This document shows positions 40,911-62,354 of a DNA stretch of 64,000 bases, one piece after another (within the stretch, counting starts at the first letter, position 1; every line of letters starts with the position of its first letter). The notes under the pieces are model-generated. The model was given only the letters and a program-made list of their open reading frames with translations, did no database searches and was not told where the DNA came from. The DNA comes from Asterias rubens (Eukaryota; Echinodermata; Asteroidea; Forcipulatida; Asteriidae). The DNA is taken from assembly GCF_902459465.1 (NCBI RefSeq), contig NC_047062.1, forward strand, positions 29,072,673-29,136,672. Direction: 5' to 3'. A program made the translations under genes and the position numbers.

Positions 40911-43388
40911 CCCAGCAACCACCAACTATCCTGGACCAGCCAGCCTGGTACACACAGAGCCTGCCACCACAGAGCAACGATCATTCTCCCTGCATTGCTT
41001 TGACCATTACAGAGTACATGAACAAAAAGTAAGTTGCAGAATTTTTTCAGAAGTATCAAAATTTGTTTCATTTAAAAGATTTATATGAGCCAATCTGTAT
41101 TCAACTTTTTTTAAATTAGACTCTACTCTGTATAAATTTGAAGACGTGAAGATGGAAAATGATAAAAACCACTCCCTGTATATAATCAAAATAACATGCA
41201 ACTTACCCTGATTGCCCAATAAAGAAAGTTGATATTTAAAATTTAGAAATTTGAAATAATTCTGAAGGTTTAATTTTATCAAGAAGTGTATCATACGCTA
41301 TACACTATGTACTTTTCCAATGCATTACTGGGAAAGTGGGTTTAAAGCCCAACAACTCCAAAAACACATCAAACAGGACCCACAAATTTGAGGGACTTTT
41401 TTTAAGCTCGTTGATTTGACACAGAATAACCGACATCCAAATTGACAAAGTGTGCAAATGTAGAAGTACCTTTCAACGTTTAATATTTACAATCAAACTC
41501 ACATATAAATATACTTTTGTACGTAAAGAGAAAGGAAATATACACATGATTTTTATACTTTTGAAAAAATTAGGCACTTCTAAACAAAAATGCTTTAAAA
41601 ATGACTCAAGAAAACCAAAACTCTCTCGCCAAAACTCTCTCTCAGCTCCCTTGGGAGTATACAGCCCTGAGCTGCCTGCAAGGCGCTTGTGGCTTTTTCA
41701 TACACAATATCAACCTCTACCCTCGCAGGTACCTGTTTATACCCCTGGGTGAAGAGAAGCAATTATAGTAAAGTATCTTGCTCAAGGACACAAGTGTCAC
41801 GACCAGGATTCGAACCCACACTCCGGTGAATCAGCACCAGAACTTGAATTCGATGCTCTTAACCACTCGGCAATGACACTCTACTTAAGGACTAACCTTA
41901 AAAGTTTTGAATATCTCCTAGGACCAGTCCTACCTCTTTGTGAAATGAGACATTTTGGTGCAAAATCAACATGAGAAAACACATCCTTGGTCCTTACACA
42001 GCCACAGTTTAACTTGCATGTTTCTATGGATGGTACAGAAGATTGATTAATATAAATAAGATGCCATACCTGGCCAGTTATATGTTTATTGGTTCAACAC
42101 TAAAACAGCTGGCCTCGAACTTGTGACCCGTTGAAAAATCAAGCCCTACACAAACCCTGTTATACATGTACATGTAACTTGTATTTAAAAAGAAAATTCT
42201 AACATCTATTAAATGTGTAAAGGATATTGCTAACATTTTTAGCAATTTCAAACAAAGAGACAGTACTACAGTGTGTAAACTAATGAAAGGAGTTGTAACT
42301 CGGGTCATATATTCATGACTAAGATTATTGGGGGAATGGGAATATTTATTTAAATACGGTTTTAGTGTTTTCTACAAATGTATTAATGTTAAGTTTTTTG
42401 TACTTGACTGTTGAGAAATAATCAAGGAAAATGTGTTTCTACATGTACATGTTCACTTATCTGGGCTCTGCCAGAGGTTCAATGAAAGAAAATTAAGTAG
42501 TATATTTTTGGTAATTGTACAAAAGAAAATTTTATATTTTTAAAATGTAATGTGAAAGATCACTGGGTAAAATAAGTTATCCTGAGAAATGCATATAGTA
42601 CATGTCATCTGGGATTCAGATATTGTTGGTTACGGACACAGGGTTTCTATGGGTCTTTAAAAAGCATTACAAAAATCTTAAATTGAACTATCCAAGTTTA
42701 AGGCCTTTATAATAAGCATTTTCTTTTAAGTATTAAATTCAGACCTTTTTTGAGGTCTTAAAAAATGGATGAAGCATGTCATGAATCTTCCTATCAGCTC
42801 GTAAAGAACTGTATTATGCTGCAACAAAATAGCTGTTTTCCCTTTTCTTTATTCACTTTTTTTTGTTCTTGTTAAGGGAAGCATTGAAAAGGTCTTAAAA
42901 AGTAAAAGAAATGTGATTTTATGAAAGTGTACAGATACCCTGTTGTATTCAATATTGCCTAGCCAGGCACACGTTACAAAAATCAAAACACAATTACAAA
43001 TTTGATCCTACAAAAAAAAAAACCTTCATCATTCCATGTCCAAAATTCAAATATAGTCCAGGAATGTAAAGGGTAACAAAGAATAATCTAATAATTTTAC
43101 AATGGAGAGAGTCCTTAAGAAAATGGCAGAAACATTTAATGTCTCTACCTCTGGTACTGTTTTACCAATTTAATTGAGGCGGCAGATTTGTACCCTACTT
43201 TCATGACATTGGAAAGGCCACCCTGCCTTGGGTCTGTTTTTCAGCTGCTGTGGGCCAGGAGTTGTTCTAGTTACTAAACCATACACTAATTGAGCCTTAA
43301 CCAAAACAAAAATACACCCCTGCACAATTTTGTGTAAGACGTATGTTTTTGGGATGTTCTTAAATCAGATGAGGACCTTGCATCATAA
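40911..43388. other. Region between convergent DHRS7 and PCNX4 genes
   Basis: Holds the 3' UTRs of both genes, borders unknown. A tRNA-Leu-type SINE lies at 41640-41885 and a piece related to the 17-bp palindrome element at 41881-41950 (TTAAGGACTAACCTTAAAAG, TCCTAGGACCAGTCC). The rest is AT-rich and shows no gene. Confidence 0.5.
41640..41885 (-). repeat. tRNA-Leu-type SINE, 3'-truncated
   Basis: The minus strand starts AGTGTCATTGCCGAGTGGTT AAGAGC (A-box of tRNA-Leu), TTCAAGTTC (anticodon-like CAA), GTGTGGGTTCGAATCCTGGT (B-box) and continues into the shared body (TTGCTTCTCTTCACCC, CTCCCAAGGGAGCTGAG). Confidence 0.75.
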
Positions 43389-51834
<8,446 letters not shown>

Positions 51835-54397
51835 GATTCAATCCTGTCTGATGCCTTGTAAAGTGGAACTGTTTAAGTCACTCATGTACACGTCACATCC
51901 AAATTATTGATACTCATGTCCCCTGTATGAAGAAAAAGTAGCACAACGATTATCAATACACATACATTTTCAATGTACTTCCAGTGTAAGCTTAAAGGAA
52001 CACGTTGCCTTGGATCGGTCGAGTTGGTCTTCGAAAAGCAGTTGTAACCGTTTTTTATAAAAATGCATATGGTTGGAAAGATGTTTAAAAAGTAGAATAC
52101 AATGATCCACACAAATTTGCCTCAAAATTAAGTGGTTTTCCTTTTACTGTGCAAACCAACACAGTCGGCCATTTATGGGAGTCGACTCCCATAAATGGCC
52201 GACCGTGCTAGTCGACGAGGTAAAGGGAAAACCGTGCAATTTCGAGGCATGTTTGTGTGGATTATTGTATTATACTTTTACAACATCTTTCTACCCATAT
52301 GCATTTTATAAAAAACAAATATATACTGATAGTCATATAGCTGCAATTGGACTGTGCGAGCGTTTCAATTAATCCAACACCCACAACAAACTTCATAGTT
52401 CCAGGAGTACCTGGAAGCCAAACAAGAGAAGTCAGATGTCACCTCCCCTGAACTAGACTGGGCCCCTGTCTTTATTTATCCTCAAGGATAAAGACAGGTC
52501 CCTGCCGCCTGATCCAGTGATTCTATTGGATACAATGATATCATTGATAAACATGCAGTGACATAGATGCCCAATCAGTCACTGCTGTCAAGTCCGCAAT
52601 AGAATTGACAGCGTATCTCTATGTGAAATGAGGGTGGGTTAAAGGTGAATATACACGCCGGTCTCGAGGCAGGTCTCTGGCGTTATTCACGAGCCTTGAA
52701 GTTTGACGTCAGATGTTTGATGCTACCCCTGTTTGCATGAATGGAAAGCAATGACTGAGCAATGTTTTTTATGACGGCAACCAGTGTCAGGAATCAACAA
52801 AAAAGAGAAGGAAAGATATGATGTTTTTGTTTATTTATTAATCATGTCAAATTTCCATGCAACTTCGAAAGTTAGATTTTTTGTATTTTGAGTTTGACTT
52901 GTCAATTTCAATGTATAACTATTATACTGCATCATACCATACCCTACTTTTGAGGACCAACCCCACACAAAGCTGTACAATATAAAGTAAATCTAGATGG
53001 AAATGCAATGATTTCACGTGTGTCGGAAATACACGAAGTAACCCTTTACGGTATGCTGTATTGACATATAGGCGTCTGTATCCAAGTTACGATAAACATC
53101 GTTTTTACTCGCGGAGGCAAGACTGACAACAAATAAAACTATGAACAGTTCGGTCCAATCATGACATATTAAACTATTCCACGTAATTGCATTTGGTCTT
53201 AAATAATTTGGCTTGTATTCCCTTTATATACTGACCTCATCCAACACCAAAAAGTCTTCAATAATGATTTTTTCTTGGCTGACCTCTCTCTATTCTCGAC
53301 AGCGGTCGGTCGACGGGTTTGCGGTGTGATTTATCAGTGGAATGTTGTCAACAGAGGGCGGTATTCATAAAACCCCAGCGAGCTCTTTAATTTTTCTCTG
53401 CTCTGCGATTGGAAAAGAACACCACACCCTTTTTGTAAGACGAGCAGAGCAGTATACCTACCAATACAAGAAAACGGGTAAAAACAGTATAAATGTAAAA
53501 AAGAAATGTTCTTCATGAGTCTTGCAACAGACAATTCATGGGTCTTGCAACAGATAATTGTCGTCCTAAAATGTAAAATTTTAAGTGGAACAAAATTGTG
53601 TTTCTCATCAAGAAGAACCTTTGACAAATTCAACTTTGGTGCCGTTGTATTTTTGGATATTTTTTTTGCCGGGTGTTTTTCTCCCTTGTGTGTTTAAAAA
53701 GCCTTCCAAGGCGTTTTCATGCAGTATAATTTCTGAAGATTCCCTCGGAAAGGAAAAAAACTTGTGAAAACAGCTAGGAAAAGAGGGGCGACCTAAAAGT
53801 GTATTTCTACAATATTGCCTACAAAATAAAAAAAGGAATAATAAAGTGAGAGAACAATAAGTTTCTTTGAACAGTTGAAAGAGCAGTTCGGGGTAGCCTA
53901 TGTCATGTGGGAGGCTATTGCTATAGAAAACGAACTCTCAGTCAAGAAGAGTGTTTTGGAACAAAAGATGGTATGAAATTGCCAGACGTCTACGAAGAGC
54001 TCAAGGTAAGCCTCGTACTCCGTAGTGTTTGTGTGTTCAAATGAACTGATTTTGGTTTTGAGAATGAGAATGAGATATTATAAACAAGTTACAACAATAA
54101 AACAGTAGAGATGTTTTAAAGTTGCCAACTTAAACACCACATCGCGTGGCCATTCCGCATCTCATGGTCTTAAAAACTATGTTTGACTAAAGTTGATTTT
54201 CAAACATGTTTTATCGTGGTTCCTAGAAAGGTTAGGTTAGTAGTATGGGTGTGTGGTAATTTTCCCCGTGCTGATCCGTGATCAGAAAGCATCAGTTTTC
54301 GTCCTCATGCCGTGTCGTTCCCACCGCTCGGTTTCAATGCTGCATGGCGCGTTGTGTTTGTGCGCTCGTGGAAAGAAGGTTGACATCAATCGGCAAG
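51835..54397. promoter_or_regulatory. Probable divergent promoter region between PCNX4 and COX16
   Basis: The two start codons face away from each other across 2.56 kb. The left part holds a family P element (51992-52320). GC-richer sequence at 53280-53340 and 54240-54400 is the best place for the two transcription starts. No TATA or initiator could be assigned with confidence. Confidence 0.4.
51992..52320. mobile_element. Family P element with eroded right end
   Basis: TTAAAGGAACACGTTGCCTT opens it and the centre GGCCATTTATGGGAGTCGAC TCCCATAAATGGCC is a perfect palindrome. The mirrored terminal block (AACGTGTTCC) is missing at the right. Confidence 0.85.
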
Positions 54398-57300
54398 ATG
54401 GCGGCGTCCATGGAGAGATTTGTGACTGCTGTTAGAAAAAACAAATTCCTAAGATTTGGACTTCCCATGCTGGTAAATCAATTTATTTCTAGGAATATAA
54501 TTGAGCATTAGATGTTATTAAAAGTATTATATAGACAAACTCGTAATGATGTTCCTAAAAATGATGTAAAAATAGATTTCTTTTTAGTCATGATTGTTTA
54601 GTTAGTGATCCGGACCACTGTGTCTGTTGTGGTTGTACACAGTGACTGACAAGAAGTGTACTCACTATTTTTTTTGAAAGAAATTGAAAGAGGCCTAGCT
54701 AACACCCTCCCTGGGATTGTCCTCACTGCTCCATCTGTGATGGCCTTCCGGGAAGGAGTCGAGTAGCTGCTAGCCTTTGAGCAGTGGAAGCTGTTTTTAC
54801 TTGCACCATCTCCGATCCTGTCTGATGTCCTGCACAGTTGTATTGCCACCATTCATTTATATTACTTGTACATGTATAGCACTTTTTTTCTTCAGGCTCT
54901 TTTGTTAGTCTTGAGGCACTAGTAATTTCCTACTGCTTGAGCACCAATCAACCACCCTTAGCTTTACGTCCAAACAGTTGTGGACTCTGCTGAGTAAACC
55001 AACGTAAATGTAAACGTAGCTGTAGTTACTGTAGCGTAGCCAAATGAAGTGATGTAGGCCAGTGGTGTAGATAGTAGTAGTGTACCCACTTTTGTACTAA
55101 ATTAGTACGACAAAAAGTGTTGTCCACTCAAGAGTCAATGTCACATGTGTTGAAAAGTTATAAAACTTTATTTTTTTTATGAATGGAAAAATTGTGCGTA
55201 ACCAACATCCGACTGAAAGGTCTTTTCACTTATAAAGCAATTATCATTTTTGAGTAAACAACGTTCATTTTATAATGAATGAAAAAGGGTTAGGGTTAGG
55301 GTCGAATAAGGACATTATTTTTACCAAACCAGTGCCATCTTACCAAAGTTTACAATACAAACTTGGAATGTGGAAGTGGCATCAGAGGGATCATTGGATG
55401 TGACTGTTTATTTCAAACATCAAGTAAACTGCCAGGGAAACTGTCATGGTTAATTTGTAAACAATTTGCTAAAGATGTACTGGAGATGGCTAAACCAGTG
55501 GTGTGCATTTAGATGGTTGAATTCTAAACTTGAGGTCTCAAAATCAAATTCGTGGAAAATTACTTCTCGAAAACTACGTCACTTCAGAGGGAGCCGTTTC
55601 TCACAATGTTTTATACTATCAACCTCTCCCAATTACTGGTTAACAAGTGGAGTTTTATGCTAATAATTATTTTGAGTAATTACCAATAGTGTCCACTGCC
55701 TTTAAAGGTAATCTGCAGCCAAACATACCCAACTCATTCTCTTAGCAATAAGTGCACAGTGTTCCAAAAACACACAGGACCTAAACTTTAGGCCCTATTC
55801 AAAGGACAGAGCAATAATACTTTCTTAGGACACAAGTGTCAAGACCGGGACTCGAACCCACACTTTGCTGATCTGATCAGACACAGCAGAGCTTGAGTCT
55901 AGTGTGCTTGACCGCTTGCCCATGACAACCCCAATCCACTACTTCTTCCTTTAAAATAGACAAGTACTTGCCTCTTAGAAAACCCTTCAAAAGTACCTTA
56001 TACATGTAGTTTTGTTTAATAATAATATGCATTTCATCAATTCCAACATAATTAATTTCTTTGTTTATTACAGGTTCTTGTTGTTGGAGGGTCGTTTGGA
56101 TTGAAGGAATTCAGAACATTGCGATATGATATTATCGACAAAAGAAAAACAGTAAGTCGTTCTGATAGTAAAAATTACATGTTTCTGTTTAAATGATTTT
56201 GGCACAAAAAACACAAATCTGTAAACATCCTAGAAATTATTTAGAAAGTTAATTCAAACCTTCAAAATTATTTCCATAGGTTGATCCGGAAACAGAGGAA
56301 AGGATGAACGCAAGAAGGAAGAAAGAAAAGGTCACGGTCGAAGGAGAATTTAAGGTTGGTCATTTTTTAACTTGTACAGTGGTCCAAATGCTTGTTGAAA
56401 CACCTGAGGACCAGTAACACTGTCCAACTGGTCCGGCTGGCTAGTTTAAAGCCATTATACACTTTTGGCACAGAAAAAAAAAAAGTTCACAGATTTACAA
56501 ATAACTTACAGGGTTTACAGAATGTAATGGTAAAAGACTTCTCTTGAAATATTATTCCATAAAATGCTTTTTACTTTTTGAGAAAACATTGAAACAATTA
56601 TCAATTCTCGACATCGAGAATTACGGATTTATAGTAGGTAAACACATGCCATGACACGGCAAGAGTGGGTTTTCCCGTTATTTTCTCCCGACTCCGATGA
56701 CCGATTGAGCCTAAATTTTTACTGGTTTGTTATTTTATATATAAGTTGTGATACACGAAGTGTGGGCCTTTGGACAATACTGTTTACCGAAAGTGTCCAA
56801 TGGCTTTAATGCTGCCCACCGCTGCATGTAAACTACTGATTGTTCATATTGCCTCATTAAGACCCTAAAAAAAGTTAAAATGTTTGTAGGTTACCTTGGG
56901 TTCGTTTTTCAGTTGTAACCAGTAGCTGTTTCGGTTGAACTTGCCATCGTTTGATCACTGGCCATTGACCAAAACAGTTATTGGTTTTATGACCGCTAAA
57001 ACGCACCTCTTAACAAGGCTCAAGTTTGACATCAAACTGCAGGCCAGAGGCCAGTGGTTTTTGCCCCAGGCCAGTGAACTCATGACCTGACAAGTCAGGC
57101 AATCTTTTTCAACTTGAATAATTATATGTTGTATAATATCTTTAACAGGAGGGAAATGATTTTCAATTATTTACTACCAGTCTGGTAAATACAACTGGGT
57201 TTTCAATCCCTACTTGACTGCGTGGGTTTTCTCTGGAACAAATCTTTGGGGTTTTCTTCCCACATCTATAAACTGAAATTTCTTCATTGTCTTCACTTTT

Positions 57301-57595
57301 AGTTTGGCTCTAATAAGAGCGTTGAGAATATGTCCAGATCCAGATTCTTTTATCGATATTGGTGTATCCAGAAGAGGTCTCATTCTTAAAATCACAATAA
57401 TGTTAGAAATAATCTTTCTATACCATGTTTTAATCCCTTGCTTCTTGTCTTGGCCAGAAAATGGAGGAAGGAGATCTGGACACTTGGCATAACATCCGAG
57501 GACCACGCCCCTGGGAAGACTCTAAAGAATATCAAGAAATGGCACGAGAAAACATCAGGAAACAGCAGGAAAAGAAAGTGGAAATATCAAATTGA
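54398..57595 (+). CDS. COX16: Cytochrome c oxidase assembly protein COX16
   Basis: Four exons join in phase 0: 54398-54472, 56074-56151, 56280-56354 and 57458-57595 (TGA), giving 121 residues against 106 in human. MAASMERFVTAVRKNKFLRF starts with a basic amphipathic piece; one membrane helix follows (GLPMLVLVVGGSFGL), then LKEFRTLRYD, a charged helical stretch and the family signature NIRGPRPWED. COX16 is a small inner-mitochondrial-membrane protein that helps copper delivery to COX2 and assembly of complex IV. The ATG in CAAGATGG is chosen because it gives the family's usual length; an upstream in-frame ATG at 54278 would add 40 residues without family likeness. The extra C-terminal residues are Lys/Glu/Gln-rich. 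All three introns carry repeats only in their interior. Confidence 0.95.
55285..55303 (+). repeat. Short telomere-like repeat
   Basis: GGGTTAGGGTTAGGGT gives about two and a half TTAGGG units in COX16 intron 1. It is too short to mean more than chance or a fossil break repair. Confidence 0.6.
55497..55706 (-). mobile_element. Family A element, truncated
   Basis: Begins in the middle of the family (GAGGTCTCAAAATCAAATTC) and ends AGTAATTACCAATAGTGTCC ACTGCCTTTAA. It lies in COX16 intron 1. Confidence 0.8.
55795..55935 (-). repeat. tRNA-Leu-type SINE head, truncated
   Basis: GACACAAGTGTCAAGACCGG, GACTCGAACCCACACTTTGC and GAGCTTGAGTCTAGTGTGCT TGACCGCTTGCCCATGACA correspond to the tRNA-Leu-like head on the minus strand. 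Confidence 0.7.
56446..56809 (-). mobile_element. Family B element
   Basis: TTAAAGCCATTATACACTTT at the left, CGAAAGTGTCCAATGGCTTT at the right; interior reversed relative to 33689-34060. It lies in COX16 intron 3. Confidence 0.88.
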
Positions 57596-58207
57596 TTATA
57601 CTTTAGGATCGAGTTCGGGTGGTGTGTACTTGGATACTCAAAAGCACTAGGATTAATGTTCATGTATCTTCCATCCAAACGATGATGATGTAGCACCGTT
57701 TGTGCAGTGTTGTTCTCGACTGATCCTTGCTGGAAGATGGTCCTGTTCCGAGGGCATTGTTCTCGGGTCGTGTTCTCATCATTCGTGCGTGTGAACAGCT
57801 CACTCGGGCCAAGAACACACCGCCCAAACTCACCCAAAGAGTCAGCTCTGATGGACATAATATGATGCATTGTTCACCAAACCATGTTTTTCCAGCTTGG
57901 ACGCACTACTCTTGTGCATATGTGGCACATAGGTTTTTCTGCGTCATGCTGGCTCTTTGTGTATTGCATCAACTTCATAGGTTGGTGAAGATGTTTAACA
58001 ATGACAAGTTAATGCTAGGCACAGTGCATGGGATTGCATGGAAGAGTGCCCAACCCAGTTGAGGATTGGATGTTTTTGTATTATTGTATATATCTGATAA
58101 TGAAACCAAGGATGTTTCATAAGCGAACTTAATCACTGACACTCACATGCCTGAGGAAACCTGTAAACAAGGGTGCTTGCGATGTGAACCAGAAACACGG
58201 GGGTTAA

Positions 58208-58558
58208 TAACAATAATAATAGACCGTTTTTATATAGCGCTTTTCATGCCCGAGGGTGTCTCAAAACGCTTCCGACAATATTACCCCTGGTCACTGGGCC
58301 TTAAATCATTCCTTAAACCATCTCAGCTCCCTGGGGAGTATACAGCGTGTGTGCAATATATGCGCTACTCTGCTAAACCAATCACAAGAACCATCTCTGC
58401 CCTCACAGGTACCCATTTACCAATGGAGAGAAGCAATTATAGTTAAGTGTCTTGCTCAGGGACGCAAGTGTCACGCCCGAGATTCGAACCCACACTCTGC
58501 TGAACAGAAGCATCAGAGCTTGAGTTCGGTGCTCTTATCCACTCGGCCACGACACCCC
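58208..58558 (-). repeat. Full-length tRNA-Leu-type SINE with LINE-like tail
   Basis: Read on the minus strand: GTGTCGTGGCCGAGTGGATA AGAGCACCG (tRNA-Leu head), CAAGCTC (anticodon-like CAA), GGGTTCGAATCTCGGGCGTG (B-box), a body with CCCAGGGAGCTGAGATGGTT, and a tail GCGCTATATAAAAACGG followed by (ATT)n-like sequence. The length of about 350 bp fits a complete element. Confidence 0.8.
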
Positions 58559-58890
58559 ACTCTTCTATGATAAGTGTTCTGGGTTCTTTTATGTGCACTA
58601 CCAATCCTAGTACATGGGAACTACGACTGTCCCTTCCGAAGGACAAAGAAATAATAGTTACTCTTGCTGAACGACACAAGAGTTTGTGCGATGAGGATGG
58701 TAAAAGGTTTATGGAAAATCGTCTCACTGTTCATGACAGATTTAAACACATAGATCAATAGTTTGTACAAACTACACAAAATAAAACTAAGCATAAAACC
58801 AGTCAATGGAAGTATGTATTGCATGGTGTTTTGGCTGGTAACCTTATTCTGGTAAACTTTATTTTGTTGTGCTTAGCCACTTTTTGTGCT

Positions 58891-59255
58891 TTAAAGGGTG
58901 TATTCATGTACTTTTTGTAGGACAAAAAACACAATGTCCACAGATGTACACTAAACTTACACAGTTTGAAGATAATGATAGTAGAAAGCTTCCCTGAAAA
59001 TATTACGTGCTGAGGTGCTGTAGTTTTGGGGAAATGAGTAAAACAATGTCATGAAAATAATTTTGGTCTCATGAGACCAAAATTATATTAAGCATTTACA
59101 AACGATTGTCATGACATTGTTTTACTCATTTCTCAAAAACTACAGAACCTCAGTAAGTAATATTTGAAAGGAAGCTTTACACTATCATTATCTTCAAACC
59201 CTGTAAGTTTAATGTAAATCTATGGACATTTTGAAAAAGTACCCCAATTCTTTAA
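58891..59255. mobile_element. Family Q palindromic element
   Basis: Same arms as 15997-16349 (CACAATGTCCACAGATGTAC, GAAGATAATGATAGTAGAAA, mirrored CACTATCATTATCTTCAAAC), centre TTTTGGTCTCATGAGACCAA AA. The centre differs from the first copy but stays palindromic. Confidence 0.9.
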
Positions 59256-59585
59256 GTAGCTATGGGATTTGAGACCAAACATTCTGTAAACTAAACCGAT
59301 TACAAACTTGGACCCTAAACAGCTGTTTAAGCAGCAAAAATTGATAAATTACACATGAAATTCTATTTTGGCTGGTAACCTAATTCTGGTAAGCATGCTG
59401 TTACCATGCTTATCTACTTTGCGTATAGGACAAAATACCAACTATCCAAAGACTATCAAAGAAAATTGATAGTTTTGTTTCATGTTTTGCCAGAAATGTT
59501 GGGCAAATTCTTGGGTGTGCTTTTTTCCATTGAGCAGTTTAGAAAAGTCAGGGCAAATATTTTTACATTTATTTCAAGACAATCT

Positions 59586-59952
59586 TTAAATTTGTAATTG
59601 TCAAAGACCAGTTTTCTCACATGGTGTATCTCAACATATGCATAGAATAACAAACATGTGAAAATTTGAGCTCAATTGGTTGTCGAAGTTGCGAGATAAT
59701 ATTGAAAGAAAGAAACACCTTTGTCACACGAAGTTGTGTGCTTTCAGATGCTTGATTTCGAGACCTCGAACTCTAAATATGAGGTCTCGAAATCAAATTC
59801 GTCGAAAATTACTTCTTTCTTGAAAACTACCTCACTTCAGAGGGAGCCGTTTCTCACAAAGTTTTATACTACCATCCTCTCCCCATTACTTGTTAGGTTT
59901 TATGCTAATAATTATTTTTGAGTAATTACCAATAGTGTCTACTGCCTGTAAA
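59586..59952 (-). mobile_element. Family A element
   Basis: AATTGTCAAAGACCAGTTTT at the left and AATTACCAATAGTGTCTACT GCCTGTAAAA at the right; the left terminus is slightly shortened. Confidence 0.85.
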
Positions 59953-60650
59953 AGCAGTTTATAAAAGTCAATGTAGTTTAGGGATATAGGACAGGATTGG
60001 TTATACTTTATCTTTTGTTTTGTTGGAAAAATCGATATTGATGTTATTAAATTGTACATAAAATTTCGATAACAATGGTGAGAAAGTATAAACACGAGTA
60101 ATAATTTATTGACTTTCTGTTTCTCTCCCGAGAATGACGGGAAAAAAAGACTCATTTTGAGAAAAGATCTTTCTGTTTAGAAGCATCGTCTCCCACCACC
60201 CGTGAATAAATGCAAATTCCCCCGTGCACTTTGCCTGCCTTCCTGGTCTCTGACCTCGTAATCAGACATAATCCGCCAAGGGTTTGGGCTTCAATCGTCC
60301 TTGAAATTATTCCTCAAAAATATGAAACCTCACCTTTTCCAAAGACACTAAAGGTCCTATGACACAGGGTTGTTGTGTAGTTAATAATTTTGCTTCGCCT
60401 TGCACGTTCAGGGTGGTCGAATTTCCTCATTTATACAATAATGATTTTGACTTGCAGTTTATTAGTAAAACAGACTTATTTATCACTGTATAAAATACTA
60501 CAAACAAAGCTCTTCTCGTGTTGCGTTAATTAGAGCTGCGACGACGCCAAGACTTACCCCGGTATACATCAACAGGAAATCAGTGAGAAATCGAAGATGG
60601 GATGAAATAATTTGACGGAGAGATTGCTTTTTCAGATGCGAGAGGTTTTT

Positions 60651-61026
60651 AAAGGCACTGGACACTGTTGGTAATTGCTCAAAATAATTGTGAGCATGAA
60701 AACTTAATTGAAAAACAAGCAATGGAGAGCCGTTGATAGGGTAAAACATTGTGAGGAACGATTCGCTCTAAAGTAAAGTACTTTTAAGAAACAGGTTATT
60801 TCTCACTCAAATATTAAAAGAACTTCAGACCTGAAGCCCTTTTTAGGCATCTGAAAGCAGACACTTGTGCAACACGGGTGTTTTTTCTTCTTTCATTATT
60901 CACTTGCAACTCCAATGACCAATTGAGTCAAAATTTCCAAATTGGTTGTTTGATTCATAATGGGATATATACACCAAGGGAGAATACTGGTATTTGACAA
61001 CTACCAAAGGTGACCAGTGCCTTTGA
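60651..61026 (+). mobile_element. Family A element, diverged subtype
   Basis: AAAGGCACTGGACACTGTTG at the left and CTACCAAAGGTGACCAGTGC CTTT at the right. The interior (TTAAAAGAACTTCAGACCTG AAGCC) is shared with 9713-10048, which marks a subtype. Confidence 0.82.
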
Positions 61027-61199
61027 TAAAAAGTTTTTGAATCTAGCTTCAAAGAAATCTGATAAATTATAGCTTTGCTTTAATTCTCTGAATGTAGGGC
61101 GGGTAAACCACGGCTGTTTTATGTCCCCTTAGATTGATGTTACAGAAGTAATAACATGCTCAGAACAGTCAATATGGAAACAAGAAGTATAACCAGTAT

Positions 61200-61506
61200 T
61201 TAAAGGCAGTGGAGCTGTTGATAATATAAAACATTGTGAGAAACGGCTTCCTCTGAAGTAATGTAGTTTTTGAGAAAGAAGTAACTTTCCACGAATCAGA
61301 TTTATAATTTGAGGTATCGAAATCAAGCATCTGAAAACACACAACTTCGTGTGACAATGGTGGGTTTTTTTCTCGTTATTATCTCGCAACTTCGACGACC
61401 GATTGAGCTAAAATGATCACAGGTTTGTTATTTTATGTATATGTTGAGATACACCAACTGTGAAGGCTAGTCTTTGACAATTACCAATAGTGACACTGTC
61501 TTTAAA
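61200..61506 (+). mobile_element. Family A element with internal deletion
   Basis: TTTAAAGGCAGTGGAGCTGT TGATAATATAAAAC lacks about 70 bases after the terminus that other copies have; the right end is CAATTACCAATAGTGACACT GTCTTT. Confidence 0.8.
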
Positions 61507-62042
61507 TAATAGGATTCATACCTAAGCATTCATTATAGGTTTTTCGGTCAATCTCAGCAAAAGTATATTCCATTTCATTAAAAAGCATTAAAATTATTTA
61601 GTATGCATTTATTCGATCAAACTATACAGGGTTTCTTTTTAAGCTGTTGTTGCATTCAATTTCCTCTTCGTGCACACATTATTTTTGTTATTCTCATTCA
61701 AGTTCGTTTTCAGTCATTAATTTATAGGCATTCAAGACTATTTTCACAATTCTAAATTTATCATAAATTAAAGCAAAATATAGTTAAAGGCCTGACGTTT
61801 CGACCCATAGCAGAGTCTTTCCTCGAAGGCAAAGGCACATGGTTATAGTAATTTCCTTCTTGGATGTTCAGACTATGGGGTTGAATGGTCTGAAAGCGCC
61901 TTATCTTCAGTTTCTCCCTACTCAAATTTATTTTACTGTGGACGAAGTTGAATGGTTGATCAACCTCTTACTGATTGCTTTACCGAAATTGAACAACTTT
62001 TGCGACCTCGGGGTTTTTGAATGATGTTGACAAGTGCATGCG

Positions 62043-62354
62043 CACTGGACACCTTTGGTTAAATTGTCAAAAACCTGTAGGCCTATCTCTCACTTGGTGT
62101 ATCCCAACATATGCATGAAATAACAAATCTGATGAAAGAAAAGAAAAAAACACCCTTCTTTATTTTATCTTGCACAAATTTGTGTGCTTTTAGATGCATA
62201 ATAAAAGGCTCCAGGAGTCGGAAATTACGTGCATACTTCAGAGGGAGCTGTTTCTCACCATCTTTAATACTATTACTACAACATATCTCCATTGCTTGTT
62301 ACCAAGTAAGTTTTTATGCCAACAATTATTTGAGTAACTACCAAAAGTGTTTTA
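62043..62354 (-). mobile_element. Family A element, diverged
   Basis: GCACTGGACACCTTTGGTTA at the left and AGTAACTACCAAAAGTGTTT at the right, with CTTGTTACCAAGTAAGTTTT TATGC inside. Confidence 0.75.

Noticed and set aside
54278-54397. N-terminal extension of COX16 from an upstream ATG
   Set aside because: The 40 extra residues have no family likeness and the downstream ATG gives the usual N terminus.
55285-55303. Interstitial telomere as fusion mark
   Set aside because: Only about two and a half units are present, which can occur by chance.
60498-60749. Minus-strand exon with donor ACCGGGGTAAGT (ORF with SLRQIISSHLRFLTDF)
   Set aside because: The donor is good and the peptide plausible, but no matching next exon to the left or family likeness was found, and its right end runs into a family A element.
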